DNA of 64,000 nucleotides from the NCBI GenBank assembly GCA_949752795.1, contig OX457056.1, forward strand, positions 92,402,942 to 92,466,941. Direction: 5' to 3'. This stretch comes from Hyperoodon ampullatus. Taxonomy: Eukaryota; Chordata; Mammalia; Artiodactyla; Ziphiidae. This document shows positions 12,385 through 24,242 of this stretch, piece after piece. A program made the position numbers and the translations under genes. How positions within the stretch are numbered: position 1 is the first letter of the stretch; the number at the start of each line of letters is the position of its first letter. The notes beneath the pieces are model-generated. The model was not told the origin of the DNA. It was given only the letters and a program-made list of their open reading frames with translations, and did not search any database.

Positions 12385-13240
12385 ACTGTGCTAATCTTGG
12401 ACCCCTGAGAATATGATACTCTTTTAAATAATGGTTCTTGAAGGTGTTCCATGGACCCCTGGGTCCTTGAGGCACTTTCAGGTAGTCAGAAAAGTCAGAA
12501 CTATTTTCATACTAATACAAAGATGCTACTTGATTTTGTTACTATCCTGTGTTTGCATTGATGGTACAAAAACAGTGGTGGGTAAAGGTACCAGTGCCTT
12601 AGCACAATCAAGGCAGTGGTATCAAATTATACGAGTAGTCAGTTTCACTTTCAGAATGGTCATGATGAAAAAGCAATGTTACTAATTTTATCAAATCTCA
12701 ACCCTTAAGAAAACATCAATATTCTGTGTAAAGAAATGGGAAATATACAAAAAGCACTTCTGGGGCAACCAAAGTATCAGTGCAACCATTGCCTCAAGGA
12801 AAAGCACTGATGTGATTACTTGAGTTGTGAACTGCTATTCACACTGTTTTAATGGCATAAAATTTTTACCGAAAAGACAACTGAAAAAGTATGGTTCTTC
12901 ACACATTTTTTCCAACAAGTAAATGAAGTGAGTCTGTCACTTCAAGGAAAACAATTCACAGTTTGTATTGTCAATATCGAAACTCAAGTTTTCATGTGAA
13001 ATTATAATTTTGGAAAACTTGTATCTGCCCCTATATCTTTACATTCCTAATACTTAAAGATTTTCTAATGATAACAGTGGTGATATTGACAAATGTGGCT
13101 TTGTTATATTGTATAATATATGTATTATATATTTTGAAAATCTGCATAATTTCGAAATCTGCATAATTTAAAGAACCAATATTGCCCAAGTGACTAATGT
13201 ACAATGCTATAAAATAATATGTGCATAGAAGAGCCACTCA

Positions 13241-13446
13241 GGGCTTCCCTGGTGGCGCAGTGGTTGAGAGTCCGCCTGCCGATGCAGGGGACGCGAGTTC
13301 ATGCCCCGGTCCAGGAAGATCCCACATGCCGCAGAGTGGCTGGGCCCGTGAGCCATGGCCGCTGAGCCTGCGCGTCAGGAGCCTGTGCTCCGCAACGGGA
13401 GAGGCCACAACAGTGAGAGGCCCGCGTACCGCAAAAAAAAAAAAAA
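13241..13446 (+). mobile_element. SINE, young short CHR subfamily, inside the hAT relic
   Basis: Near-consensus copy ('gggcttccctggtggcgcagtgg' to a 17-A tail). The perfect 12-bp duplication aagagccactca flanks it (13229-13240, 13447-13458). It interrupts the transposase remnant. The 147- and 118-codon open frames here are SINE fused to transposon sequence. Confidence 0.93.
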
Positions 13447-14043
13447 AAGAGCCACTCAAAGTGCAAGAGACACCAATGGGTTTTAATGTACCAGAGTATG
13501 GAAAATTCAGCAATATGGTTTCATATTCCACATGGCAATTAACCTGTAAGAAATTACCTCTTGTAAACCTGGTGTAGTAACAAAGAATATCTGCAATTTT
13601 CTGGAAAGTTATTAAAATACTCCTCCCTTTTTCAACTACGTATCTTTGTAAGGTCAGCTTTTCTTTATATACTTTATCCAAAATAATGTATCACAGCAGA
13701 CTGAATGAAGAAGCAGATATGAGAATACAGCTGTCTTCTATTAAACCAGACGTTAGAGATGTGCAAAAATGTAAAGTGGTACCACTCTTTTCCCTACATT
13801 ATTTTAATTGAGAAAATATAGTCATTTTTCACAAAAATGTTACATTAACATGTAATAGGTTTATTATAATATTTTTATATTAATTAATAAATATTTTTAA
13901 AATTGTCCCTGCTTGAATTCCTGACGTGATATTTTCTATCTATCTCACGTGTATCAATAGATATACTCCACACAAACAAAAGCTCTTGTTGTCCACATAG
14001 TTTCTTTTTTTGTTGTTCATAGGTTGTTGTGAACCTCAATAGC

Positions 14044-14166
14044 ATTTTTTTTTTTTTTGGTCGCACCACATGGCTTGCAGGATCTTAGTTCCCTGACCAG
14101 GGATTGAACCTGGGCCCCCAGCAGTGAAAGTGCCGAGTCCTAACCACTGGACCACCAGGGAATTCC
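14044..14166 (-). mobile_element. SINE, short CHR-1-like copy, inside the hAT relic
   Basis: Minus-strand head 'gggaattccctggtggtccagtggttagg' with a 'ggttcaatccctggtcagg' B-box, body 'actaagatcctgcaagcc' and a T-run. The 10-bp duplication cctcaatagc flanks it (14034-14043, 14167-14176), so the hAT sequence resumes cleanly. Confidence 0.88.
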
Positions 14167-14235
14167 CCTCAATAGCTTTTAACAATGTAAAGGGGTTCTG
14201 AGACCAAAGAGTTTTGAGAACTGATGTTCTAAATC

Positions 14236-17200
14236 AGTGTCACTCTTGGGTTCCATAGGAGGGAGATAGAAAAAGCAATCCATTAAATAAATACATAACA
14301 AATACCAACTGACAGTATTAATTCAAGAATTTATTTATTCATTCCATAAACACTTACTGAGTATATAGTAACTTCAAGGTCTTGTGTTAGGTGTGGACAA
14401 TACTAAGAAGCACAGATAAGAATTCTCAGCCCCAACTACTCAGGGTCTGGTGGTAACTGCTATAATAGAAGTATGAACAAAAACAGTACCGATAGGGATA
14501 GAAGATGTCATCTTTTAGAAAGAATGACAAGGGATGCAAGATATGATGGAGAAAATGTTGGGGGAGAATTTTAAAAGCCTGAAGAATGCAATAAGCATTC
14601 TTTTTTTGGAGGGAAGAGAGAAGTAGGGTAAGGCTTTAAGATCAGTAGCAATTATTAACCAAGTATCTATGTGCAAGGCACAACAGGGGATACAAAAATA
14701 TCTACAGTCTTCCAGGAAACTAGAATTAAGGGAAAAAAGCATAAAACAATTATCAGAAAGAGGAAGATAACCAGAAGAGCAGAGTGACATGAAGACGAAG
14801 GGAAAAGCATCAAGAAAGAAGACATGATCAGATGCTACAACACATCAGGAGGAACAAGAAATATCATAACGGAAAGTTGTAAATAGAAATATTAATACAT
14901 ATAACTGAGAGTAGAAACACACATTGTCCCTCTACTACTCATTCACACGCATCAGGCAATCCATTCATTCAAGCAGCAAGTACTAAGCCACACACTATAT
15001 ACCAAGCCAAACAGCCAATGGAGAATATGAAATGGACACTGTCTAGCAAAGTTTTGGATCCACACACATTTAACTATTTTGCACTGTGGTAAGTGCTAAG
15101 ACAGAGCACTAAGAGAAATAAAAGAAAGAGCTGTGGGTCCTCAACAGCCAGAGCAATCAATGCAGCTTGCTGAGGAGGGTGTAGGAAGGTCAAAGGGGAA
15201 TTAGATATGGTTCTACAGAGAAAGTGACATTTGTATTAGATCATGAAAAATAAGGTGGGTTTGACAGGAAAGTGTTTGTGTGTGCATGCGTGTGTGCACA
15301 AGCACGTAGTGTAAAGTGAGTGGTTATATTAGTCAAGGTCCCAACAGGAAAAAGATGGCACTCTAACAGGAAAAATAAGGCAAACATAACAACAGGAATG
15401 TCTAAGAAGTTAGGCTAAGGGAAATCAGGAGTGTTAAGGAAAACCAACAAGGGAAGGGTAGAGGGAAGCAACCAATTGCATCCTGGCAGGGATGAAGCCA
15501 GGCAAACAATACCCTAACCATACCCTCCCCCCACCCTCTAAATCTCCTGCCCATGCCTCCCATTGGCCAAACCGAACTGAGAGGCCAAGGGCAGAAAAGC
15601 ATGCTGAGGCAGTCCATAACGGTTAGCCTCCAGAAGCACAGGTAGAGAAGGGTGGAGGAAGCCTGGAGGGATAATCAAACGAGAATATTTCAGGCGAAAA
15701 CAACAAAGACCTGGATCTACAGAAGTTCCTGCTGAGGAATGGGGAGTAGGGAGGAAAAGCAATTTGAGTGGATGGATGAAGCATGAGGATAGAAGTCAGA
15801 AAGATTTCTATAAATAGCATGCTAAGGAGTTGGGACACTATCTTCAAGCAATGGGGAACCATCAAAGGGTTTTAGACAGAGGAATGGCACAACCACATCT
15901 GTGTCTGTGGCTCTATAGCCGCTCCTCCACACCCCCCACCAGTAGTTTGATTCCTGATACAGAAGTCAGACAGACCCAGGTTGTATCCTGGCTTACTTGC
16001 TATAAGACTATCAGTCAGGGCCCAGGTAGAAGGTAGAAAATACACCAGTTATTTGAGCAGAGAAAATTTAACATACAGAATTGTTAACTGGGTAACTGAA
16101 AGGTAAAGGAGAACTCCAAGGTATCATGCAGGCAGCAACTGTTGGAAGCAGCTACCACCAGTAGGATGGAAGAAACACAGAGGCTGGAATTATACCTCTT
16201 GAGAACGGAGTGCTACTTGGCTAGGCTGGTACCTCTGAGGAGGGGGTGCCATGAAGCTGGTTCTGCAAGTACTGGAAGAACTGCAAACTGATTCAGTTGC
16301 TCCCACAGGAAGGACCTGCCACTGCTGGGGTGAAGAAGTGTTGCTGGCATGACATTGACAAGCAGAAGCAAAATCCACAGGGAGCAGGGGAAAAGAGGCA
16401 AGTTGCTTCTTCCCCTTCCAGCCTTGCAGTTTCTCTCTGGCACCCCTTATCAGTGTAGCCCACCAGGAAGCCAGCTGAAGAGCAGAATGTGGTCTGCATA
16501 GTGCCAGCCCCAGCACCACAGAGCAGAAGGGTGGGTTGAGATCTGGGGAGGGGGGAGACGAGTACCAAATAGACAAGACTACTGGGAGGATTAAATGAAA
16601 CAAACTATATAAACTTGTTATAATGCCTGAAACAAAGTAGCTATCCAATAAAAGTCAATTCCCTTCCTCATTCCCCTCCCTTCCTCATTCCCCAAACTGT
16701 GGCAAGAGCTAATACATGAAGACAAGGATATGTGAGAGTTCAACAGCGCATGTTCCCTATGAGGCATCCAGATTTTCTTATCTCTTATCAATTACCATAT
16801 ATCAAATGGTACGTTAGTCTTATTAGGTTTTAACCTATCCATTTTGCAAAGTTTCACAATCTCCACACCCAGTTCACACATGCATGTACACATGGATGTG
16901 TATGCATACATGTTCCCCTTAATCCCAAACAAAATTCTCCACAATGAAGGCAAAAGATATAAATGTAATCAAAACACAGAACTGGATGAACTTAATACCA
17001 ATAGTAGGAAGCAGAGTACTCTCAAAAATGTTGAAAAAAGTATACATCGAATAAAATTTTAGTGTTTTGACTTATTGCTATTTTTCAAAGCCAGTACTGC
17101 TAAATTGTAAAAGTAGGAAATGATAGTGGGTGTGGCATTGGTGGGAAGCAAAAATCACTAATTTCATCTGGGACTTCATTAAGAGAAGCATGGTGTCCAA

Positions 17201-19734
17201 AAAGAGGCAAAGAACAACACATCTTTACTCAGCTCTGGACATCACATTTCAGGACAGACATTAACAAACCAGAACTTTGTCAGTGGCTCAGAACTAGAAT
17301 ATGTGTTGGTTAAAGGCTAGTCTTTTCACAAATGGTTGAAAACACTCATCACATTTCATTTGGAAGAGAGACACTGATGGTGATTATGTGGGGCTAACAC
17401 TCCAGTGCCACCAAACAAGGAGAGTAAATTCAGAAGCTTCACAACGCAATGGATCAGATTATCATCTGGAAATGTAGCTCAAGAGATTTTTCCTGTACAA
17501 GTGTGACTACAGAGGCTTGGGAATCCCAAATACAGCCAAGGTGATTTGGGGGGTGAACAGAGTCAGGGAAGAGGTAATAACTAAGCTGAAAATGGAAAAA
17601 CTATTTAGAATTCTGCTTGAAGAAAGAATGTGTTATCAAAAGGGAAATATTCAGCATAAAGACTAGAAAAAGACAACTTAAGTGGAAAGAATGAATTGGT
17701 ACATTTCCAAGAAAGAAAGGGGGGAATCACCTAATTTGATTGGTTTGTTTTGATTTTACTCCCACCAAACAACCCTCTTATAATATAGTTTCCCACGTAG
17801 ACTTCCCCATAGATAGAATATAACTGCAGCACACCAATTACAGTTTGCTTGATAATCATAATCTTCACTCTGCTCAGAGCTTTCTTCCTCCTTCAAAATT
17901 CCAGGAAATAGTTTCCCCATTTTTATGGATAAATAAATTGAAATTTGGCTAATAAGTAACAGAACTGTGATTCACCTCCATGTGTAACCGACTTTGCACT
18001 CCATCACAATCAGGAGAGCCGGAAGTCCCAGAAAACAGAGAGAGATGTACAAAAAAGTGGCGACAATCTAGTAGTGAATATCGCAAAGAAATGAAGAAGA
18101 ATGAGGGCTGAGAAAAATGCCCTTATATTTAGTAGCCCAGAGGACTTCTCAGCAAAAAAGTACCAGAAGCCAGACTACACTAGATTAATAAGCAAGAAAA
18201 TAATAAAGAAACAGGCGTTGAGCATAGAATACTTTTTCAAGAAATCTGGCTGCAGAACAAAGAACAGTGTCATAAAGAGATCTGTTTCACTTTAGCCCTA
18301 ATAGGCTCTTTCTGCCAGCCATTAAATATAGCCACTCTGCAGAGAGCTATGGGAAAACCGGTGAAGATCCCCCAACCACAGTATCAGTCCAGAGGAACAG
18401 ATTCTCTGTAAATGGAGAAATTGAGATGGGCATCTTCCTCTGTGAGTGAACATTTTGGGTCCAAACAAATGGGTTTCTTAGAGTCCATTTGTTTTTTACT
18501 TTCAGAATACATTTTCCATGATGAAAAGCCAGTAGGAAAAATACAATTCAGTTTACAATGTTTTAAAAAACCACTTTTCTGGAACATATATGTTTAGTTA
18601 ACTGACAATTTAATAACAATCTCTTGGAAAGAAGGCATATGTTTATATGTGAAATGATAAAATGAATTTTTTTCTTGCTTTTGGCAATTCAACTTTTTTT
18701 CCCCTAAGAGAATGATGTTTATTTCTCTTGGTGCTCATGATATTTTAATATTAACTTACCTTTTTACTGAGAAATTTTATATTTAAGAGCTGAGGCTTCA
18801 ATAATGGGATCCCTCCCAGTGAATTTAAACATAAGAAAAGTCTTCAATCTAGAATTAAAATATCTGTTTAATGTCTCAAAAATACCAGAAGCCTCTATCA
18901 CAGTCAGAAAAATGTGTACTTCAGTAGAATTTACAGCAGGGGTTGAGAGAACAGTGCATAGTTTAAAATACATTTCATAGCTTTAAATGCTGCTAGAAAA
19001 AGCATTCCAGCCATCTAGGATATCACAGCATGATTTTTCTTTTTTTAATGATAAGCAGATTTCAAATATCAATGTTTTATTATGTTTAAATTCCAGCCCT
19101 TTTCCTTACTGTTCATAGTTATGTATCTGTTGGTATATGGAAATGAGACACACCAGAAATTCTGACCAGTGATATGAAGCAGAAATGCATAGCCACAGTG
19201 TGTTATCTTTTACTAAATTATAGTTGGCACACAGATAGAATAAGATTTGGGCCAATCTTTTTGGTTCTTCTTACAACAAAGTTGGCTAACAACTGTCTGA
19301 TTCTTTCCTTCTTTTTTATTTTTCCTCTCCTCACCCTCCCCCATGTCTGGAGCTTGGGGATAAATCAAACCATCTTATCTAAAATTGTTTTGGTTGACAG
19401 AAAACTCAAATATTTAAATTGAATTCCTTATGGGGCTACCCACTTTTTTTTTTTTCCCTGGCTCTGATTATTTTTAAAAGATACAGAGCTTTAGAAATGT
19501 AAAGTGTTTTGATCTTTCAAGAGTCCTGCATTGATTGAGCAATAAAAATTGATTTATGCTCTGTGATAGCATCATAAGGTTTTATCACTGAAATGCAATA
19601 TAAATTAACCTTATCACCCAGACCCTTTGCACATTCCTACTTTTCTCTATTCATGATGTGAATTAGTTCTTATTTCAACATATCACAGATAAGGAAATAT
19701 TTTAGGTAAACATATGTTATTAATGTGTACCTAT
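14236..19734. other. Long intron stretch with faint old repeats only
   Basis: No exon is supported in these 5.5 kb. Weak ancient-repeat signatures occur near 14336-14440 ('atttattcattccataaacac') and 14960-15020. Two similar openings, 'gtcaaggtcccaacagg' near 15335 and 'agtcagggcccaggtag' near 16012, suggest two copies of one unnamed old repeat. Near 17920-18005 there is an antisense MIR remnant. The 16190-16650 stretch is more GC-rich, with overlapping open frames but no coding signature. Confidence 0.4.
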
Positions 19735-19830
19735 AACTGTGGAAAGAAGAGAAAAGGAAAGAAAAAAAGAAAGGAAAGGAAGAAAGAAAGAAAGAGGGGA
19801 GGGACGGAGGAAGGAGAGAAAGATATACAA
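19735..19830. repeat. Purine-rich GA simple repeat
   Basis: A run of almost pure A and G on the plus strand (aaggaaagaaaaaaagaaag units). The open frame on its complement, a Ser/Phe/Leu-rich peptide, is an artefact of this composition. Confidence 0.85.
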
Positions 19831-19969
19831 GAATTATAGTCGAAAGCCAGGATGATCTCAAAGAAACAACTTTATTTCTACTTCAAAACAACATGTAGGA
19901 CTCTGGCATTGGTTGTATGAAGTTAGGATAATTTTATAAATAAAAAGCATATTCTCTCACGTTAGAATG

Positions 19970-20170
19970 TCTAGATTTGAATTCCAGTCCTACTCCTTAT
20001 CAGATGTATGGGCTTGGGCAACTTAATTTCTCTCTATTCCAGCTTCTTTATCTGAAAAATGGGATACTCATAGTACCCGTCTCAGAATTACAGTGAAGAT
20101 TAAATAACACATGTAAAGAGTTAGAAGAAAACCTGGCACATCATACGTGCTCAATAAATGTTAGTTATTT
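19970..20170 (+). mobile_element. MIR SINE, sense
   Basis: Contains 'tttgaattccagtcctactcc', 'cttgggcaacttaatttctctc', 'tctgaaaaatgggatactcatagtacc' and 'cctggcacatcatacgtgctcaataaatgttag', matching the MIR core and tail in order. Confidence 0.8.
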
Positions 20171-21259
20171 TCACTTTTCTTATCATCCTTCATGTTCCTT
20201 AAAGCCCTCATATATAATCACCTAAGACACTGAAAGTTATGATTTTTGTTCATATTATGACCCTCTAATTTTTTTCCTTCTAGGTTCATCCACATTCATT
20301 TACTTCCAAAATTTTGTTCTTCTATTTCAACTTGACAGTTTGATTTTTTTTGTACTCATTAGGAATCAAGAATTTGGGTGAGAAATCTCAGCAAGAAAAG
20401 TTTACCCATCTAGTAAAATGTACTAATATTTATTGGATACCGAAGAGCAGATTATAAGAGAAAACTTATTTTTTAAATAGAGAAATAAACTTTTACAAGT
20501 TTCCAGAAATAAATTCTACCTATTAAAACCAGATTCAATATCCATATTTAAATATTTCCATACTAATAAAATTATTTAATTTAAAAAGGGTAAAACCCCA
20601 GATTCCTTTTCTCCAATAAAAACATTAGTTCTCTGACTTTTTAATCCAAAGAAAAAAGCCATTTAAAATTTAAATTCCATTGCAGCCCCATTTTTCTAAT
20701 ACTAAGGACAAAGCTCCATGTGAAAAAAAATGAGAAATGAGAAAAATCAGGCATTTCATACTGTGGTGAAGAAGGGGTAACACTGATGTGACCAGACAAT
20801 CGGCAGACCACTCTAAGGGTGAGAGGCCAGGACAGAACATGTCCATCTCCTCAACTGATTTGTCAGCACAGTCATTCATTCATCAAGTCTAAACTAATAA
20901 GCGATCACTTCTCCACAGTAAGTGCGGAGGTGGGGGCAGGGGAGTAGGAGTGGGACAGAATGAAGGGGAGGAAGTTCAGACCAATTTTGAGAGTTCTAGA
21001 TCAAATAACTAACAGCAATGATGCCTTGTAAGCAAGGACTCTGTCGGACTTCCCAACGTTGAGTCTAAGAAAAGAGCTCACGGTTGAGCCCCGAGAGCAT
21101 CTGTATAAATTCCTTCCCTACTCTTTCATCAGTTTACAAATGTGTTCAATACTTTCAACTAGATGCCATGCTGGCTAGGTCGGCCCACAGATCAGAGCAG
21201 ACTTAAATGAACTTCCTCAGAGCCTGCGGTCACTGTCTGTGGATAAGTGGATAACTTAC
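20171..21259. other. Intron sequence 3' of exon D, unassigned
   Basis: About 1.1 kb between the MIR and exon D. I see no further exon on the minus strand and no clear repeat. The open frame at 20670-20879 has no support. Confidence 0.45.
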
Positions 21260-21387
21260 CCATACTCATCTTGATTGGCAGGTTTTCTCTGCCTGCTGCT
21301 TCCACTAGATGTCTCCGGACTTCCATCACTGCCTCTTTGTGCTTCGTGTTCAATAAGGCTTCCCACAGGGCTTTGGCTGCGGGGTCA
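21260..21387 (-). CDS. Exon D of the unidentified gene
   Basis: The 128-nt exon has a good acceptor ('ggttttattgcag' on the minus strand) and a strong donor (ATGG, then gtaagt). It enters with 1 nt, holds 42 codons and leaves with 1 nt. The peptide starts DPAAKALWEALLNTKHKEAV and ends ENLPIKMSM. It looks like two helices joined by a short turn, as in TPR, ARM or HEAT-like arrays, but no named repeat can be assigned. The phase fits exon C (2 nt out) and exon E (2 nt in), creating a Gly codon at the D/E junction. Confidence 0.8.
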
Positions 21388-21981
21388 CTGCAATAAAACC
21401 ACAGAAAGAGCTTTAGCGTAAATTTCTACTGGATAACGGAAAGGGCGGTGAGCAAAATAATTTCTTAAGCATCTTTTCTGAGTACTAATATAGTTCTTCC
21501 CACTGACAGTTCTAAGTATTAGGATTAAATAAAGAACATCTAACCCATTCTAATCAGCACAAAATACTGAGAAATTAAGGAAACAATAAAATCAAGCCAC
21601 CTAAAAGGGGGGGCATGCTGTGCTGTGAGAAGTATGGGAAAACCATATGACTTTTTTTTTTGAGAATTTGCACTTAAAAGTATTTCAGAGTATAACTGAA
21701 CATTGCTAGAGTAACATATAAATGTTATGTAAGCCAAAATTAAATACATGTCCAAAAATGATGTATCAGTGATTACAAGCATATAAATTTCAGGTAATGT
21801 ACTTGTCTGAGAAACAGACAGCAATCAGCAATGAGAATTTGTATTCAAAAATTACTCAACAGAATTCCTAACAAGTAGATTTCCTAGTGAATGACAATCA
21901 GGAATTAGGCTATGAAACAATGGCCTTAAGTAGCCCACTTTGGGCCTTGGGCTGGAAGGACGGCACTGACAAAGCCCTTAC

Positions 21982-22118
21982 AATTAACCGTTGATAAGAG
22001 CACGAAGCAGGGCATTATGCAGGGTCTCATCTGGGCTCACTTCTCCAACAGCCCTCTGTCTCATCCAACGTGCCACATCCCCATTATAAATGAGTACAGT
22101 GTTCTTTCCGGAAGATCT
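21982..22118 (-). CDS. Exon C of the unidentified gene, containing an in-frame TAA
   Basis: The acceptor reads 'ctacatgcag' on the minus strand and the best donor is gtaagg at 21981. That gives 137 nt, phase 0 in and 2 nt out, as needed for exon D. The first 44 codons are open, from RSSGKNTVLIYNGDVARWMR to LHNALLRALING. The 45th codon, at 21984-21986, is TAA, followed by two exon bases and the donor. An alternative weaker donor (gttaat) seven bases upstream would remove the TAA but shift the frame, and exon D then stops quickly. A C-to-T change of CAA (Gln) is one simple origin, but I infer that without an ortholog. Sequencing error is possible. Confidence 0.7.
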
Positions 22119-22864
22119 CTGCATGTAGCCAAGTATACACATTTGTAGTAACGTTTTAAAAACTGAGTACAAAGAAACAAAGATGACTTCTTTCCCTTTC
22201 TAAGGACATTTTCCTCTACTTAAAGCTCCAGAAACACCTCCTACTATCCAGTTAGCAATAGTTTGAAAATTAATATTTTTTAAAGTTTTACCTTACAAGT
22301 TGTATCTAATAAGATATTAATTTAGCTCTAAAATTATACCTAATAAGGTTTATCTTTCACATTTGAATTTGATTTGGAATGATGTATTTCAGACTGAGTT
22401 TAATGTCTGACACATAATAAAAACAACTACTATTTAATGAAAGGTTATTATCATCTATTTTTTCTGCATTAACTCACATCACTGCTCAACATATCCACTT
22501 GTTTTGATCTGACCAAAACTGTCATCATTAATATTAAAATTAATATTCTAAGTTTAATTTAAATGAGCAGGTAACTGCATGCCAAGCCCTATTCTCCGTG
22601 GTTGGAATATAGAACAAAACAGGGCAAAAGCTTTCAATGATTTATTGTCTGGAAGAAGAGACAGACATGTAAGCAAAGTTGCTCCATGCTAAGGTGGAAG
22701 GGGAGGGGCAGTAGAACTAAGTGTAAAAGACACGGTGGGAGCTACTCTGGGAGGACCCTGCCTTCCTTGCCAAGGCTTGTTGACTTCAGTCTGTAAGTGA
22801 TGAGCAGCCAAGGAACATGAGATTGATTTCACTTTCTGAGAAGGTTAGCATAGTTCAGCAGTCA
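22119..22864. other. Intron between exons B and C, left part
   Basis: AT-rich. Near 22570-22720 it resembles an ancient repeat ('actgcatgccaagccctattctcc...ggaatatagaacaaaacagg'). Nothing coding is seen. Confidence 0.4.
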
Positions 22865-22875
22865 TGAACAAAGTC

Positions 22876-23060
22876 CTTTTTTTTTTTTTTTTTTTTTTTT
22901 GCAGTACGCGGGCCTCTCACTGCTGTGGCCTCTCCCATTGCGGAGCACAGGCTCTGGACGCGCAGGCCCGCAGCACGTGGGATCTTCCCGGACCGGGGCA
23001 CGAACCCGTGTCCCCTGCATTGGCAGACAGACTCTCAACCACTGCGCCACCAGGGAAGCC
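22876..23060 (-). mobile_element. SINE, young CHR subfamily with internal deletion
   Basis: Minus-strand copy with a 22-T run and a perfect 11-bp duplication, tgaacaaagtc (22865-22875, 23061-23071). It lacks about 32 bp of the middle that other copies have between the 'gcgcaggc' and 'cgcggcatg' stretches. Confidence 0.92.
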
Positions 23061-23097
23061 TGAACAAAGTCTTTATCATCACTCAAAACTAGGACTA

Positions 23098-23445
23098 TAC
23101 TTATAAGTGGAATCTAAAAAATAATACAAATGAGTCTATTTACAAAACAGAAACAGACTCACAAACATAGAAAACAAACTTATGGTTACCAAAGGGGAAA
23201 GGGAAGAGGGGGAGAGATAAAATACGACTATGGGATTAACAGATACACACCACTATATATAAAATAGATAAGCAACAAGGATTTACGTATAGCACAGGGA
23301 ACAACATTCAACAACTTGTAATAACTTACAATGGAAAATAATCTGAAAAAATATATATATATATAACTGAATTACTTTGCTGTACATCTGAAACTAACAC
23401 AATATTGTAAATCAACTATACTATGATAAGGAAAAAAAAATCTTT
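23098..23445 (+). mobile_element. L1 3' end, cetartiodactyl type
   Basis: Runs from 'ttataagtggaatctaaaaaat' through 'atggttaccaaaggggaaag' to 'ctgtacatctgaaactaac' and 'aatattgtaaatcaactatac', the standard L1 3' UTR order. It contains a short (AT)n run at 23351-23363. Confidence 0.8.
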
Positions 23446-23764
23446 TTAAAGCTAGGTCTATTTGCTATGGGGCTTTGGGAGAGTTACTTAATTTCTCTAA
23501 AGCTCTGAAGGCAATGGAGAACCACTGAGGAATTTTGAGCAGGGGAGGTACACTCCTCCCAGTTTCCCAAATTTATGGTCTACAATCATTCCCTACTTTT
23601 ATTCTCCAAAGCACCCCAAGCCACAGGGATTTCTTCTATACTCTCAACTCCACATACAGAACCTCTAGAGTAGAACTTTACTGCCGCCCTCTTTTCCATG
23701 AGAATAATACAGTGTCTCCAAGATCACAGTAGGTCAGCTAATGCTGTGGTTGCCCCATCAGACT

Positions 23765-23830
23765 ACTGTAATGGTTAAAATATGGGTTCTGGGGTCAGAT
23801 AAATCTGAGTTCAAATCCCACCGTTCTCCC
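23765..23830 (+). mobile_element. MIR SINE, 5' half of a split copy
   Basis: Reads 'taatggttaaaatatgggttctggggtcag' to 'gagttcaaatccca', the 5' half of MIR. The 3' half resumes at 24243 after an L2 insertion. Confidence 0.7.
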
Positions 23831-24242
23831 TTCACCCACAGCAGCTCCATGGCCCCTTTGAGCCTCTGCAGGCACTCCAAGCACAGGGACCTCTTTCCCT
23901 CCTTTGCCAGGAATGCTCTTCCTACCAACATCCCTCTCTCTCTTCAGATGTCTGCTGAGATGTCACCCTCACTACCCGTGTAAAAGAGTAACGACAGCCC
24001 ACCCCAGCAACTTATTCCAGTACACCCTTCTCCCTCACACGGTTTTACTGTCCTGCATAATTCATATTACCATCTGATTCATTCTGTTTCCATGTTTCTC
24101 TGTTTCTTGTCTAGCTCCCTTATGGAAGGTAAAGTCCTTCTATGAAAGCAGAGATTTTTTTATACTCATTGCTAATTCCCCACTACCTAGAATAGTGCCA
24201 GGCCCGTCATAGATACACTCAACAAATACTGAATGAACAAAC
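23831..24242 (+). mobile_element. L2 3' end inserted in the MIR
   Basis: Shows typical L2 3' landmarks: 'tttgccaggaatgctcttcct', 'gatgtctgctgagatgtcacc', 'atagtgccaggcccgtcatag' and a terminal 'aacaaatactgaatgaacaaac'. Open frames here are chance. Confidence 0.75.

Larger units (their letters stand above)
12385..14235 (+). mobile_element. Decayed hAT DNA transposon with transposase C-terminal remnant
   Basis: The 5' part carries 'ccatggacccctgggtccttgag' and 'aactattttcatactaatac'. The 3' end reads 'aaggggttctgagaccaaagagttttgagaactg', the complement of a hAT inverted-repeat sequence of the 'cagtggttctcaaactttttggtctcagg' kind. From 13459 to about 13790 a broken frame matches the C-terminal dimerisation part of hAT (ZBED-like) transposases as I know it, for example SNMVSYSTWQLTCKKLPLV, then a stop, and later NEEADMRIQLSSIKP. 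Stops and two SINE insertions make it inactive. Confidence 0.7.

Noticed and set aside
13238..13681. 147-codon open frame on the minus strand
   Set aside because: It consists of a SINE read in antisense fused to hAT relic sequence, without splice sites or a natural protein feature.
16190..16648. Three overlapping open frames up to 152 codons on the minus strand
   Set aside because: Overlap in several frames, no paired splice sites, and a probable old repeat context point to chance in GC-richer DNA.
21989..21989. Donor gttaat (AACG then gttaat) as the true exon C end
   Set aside because: It would leave 1 nt instead of the 2 nt needed for exon D, giving a quick stop. The gtaagg site is stronger and in phase, although it includes the TAA.
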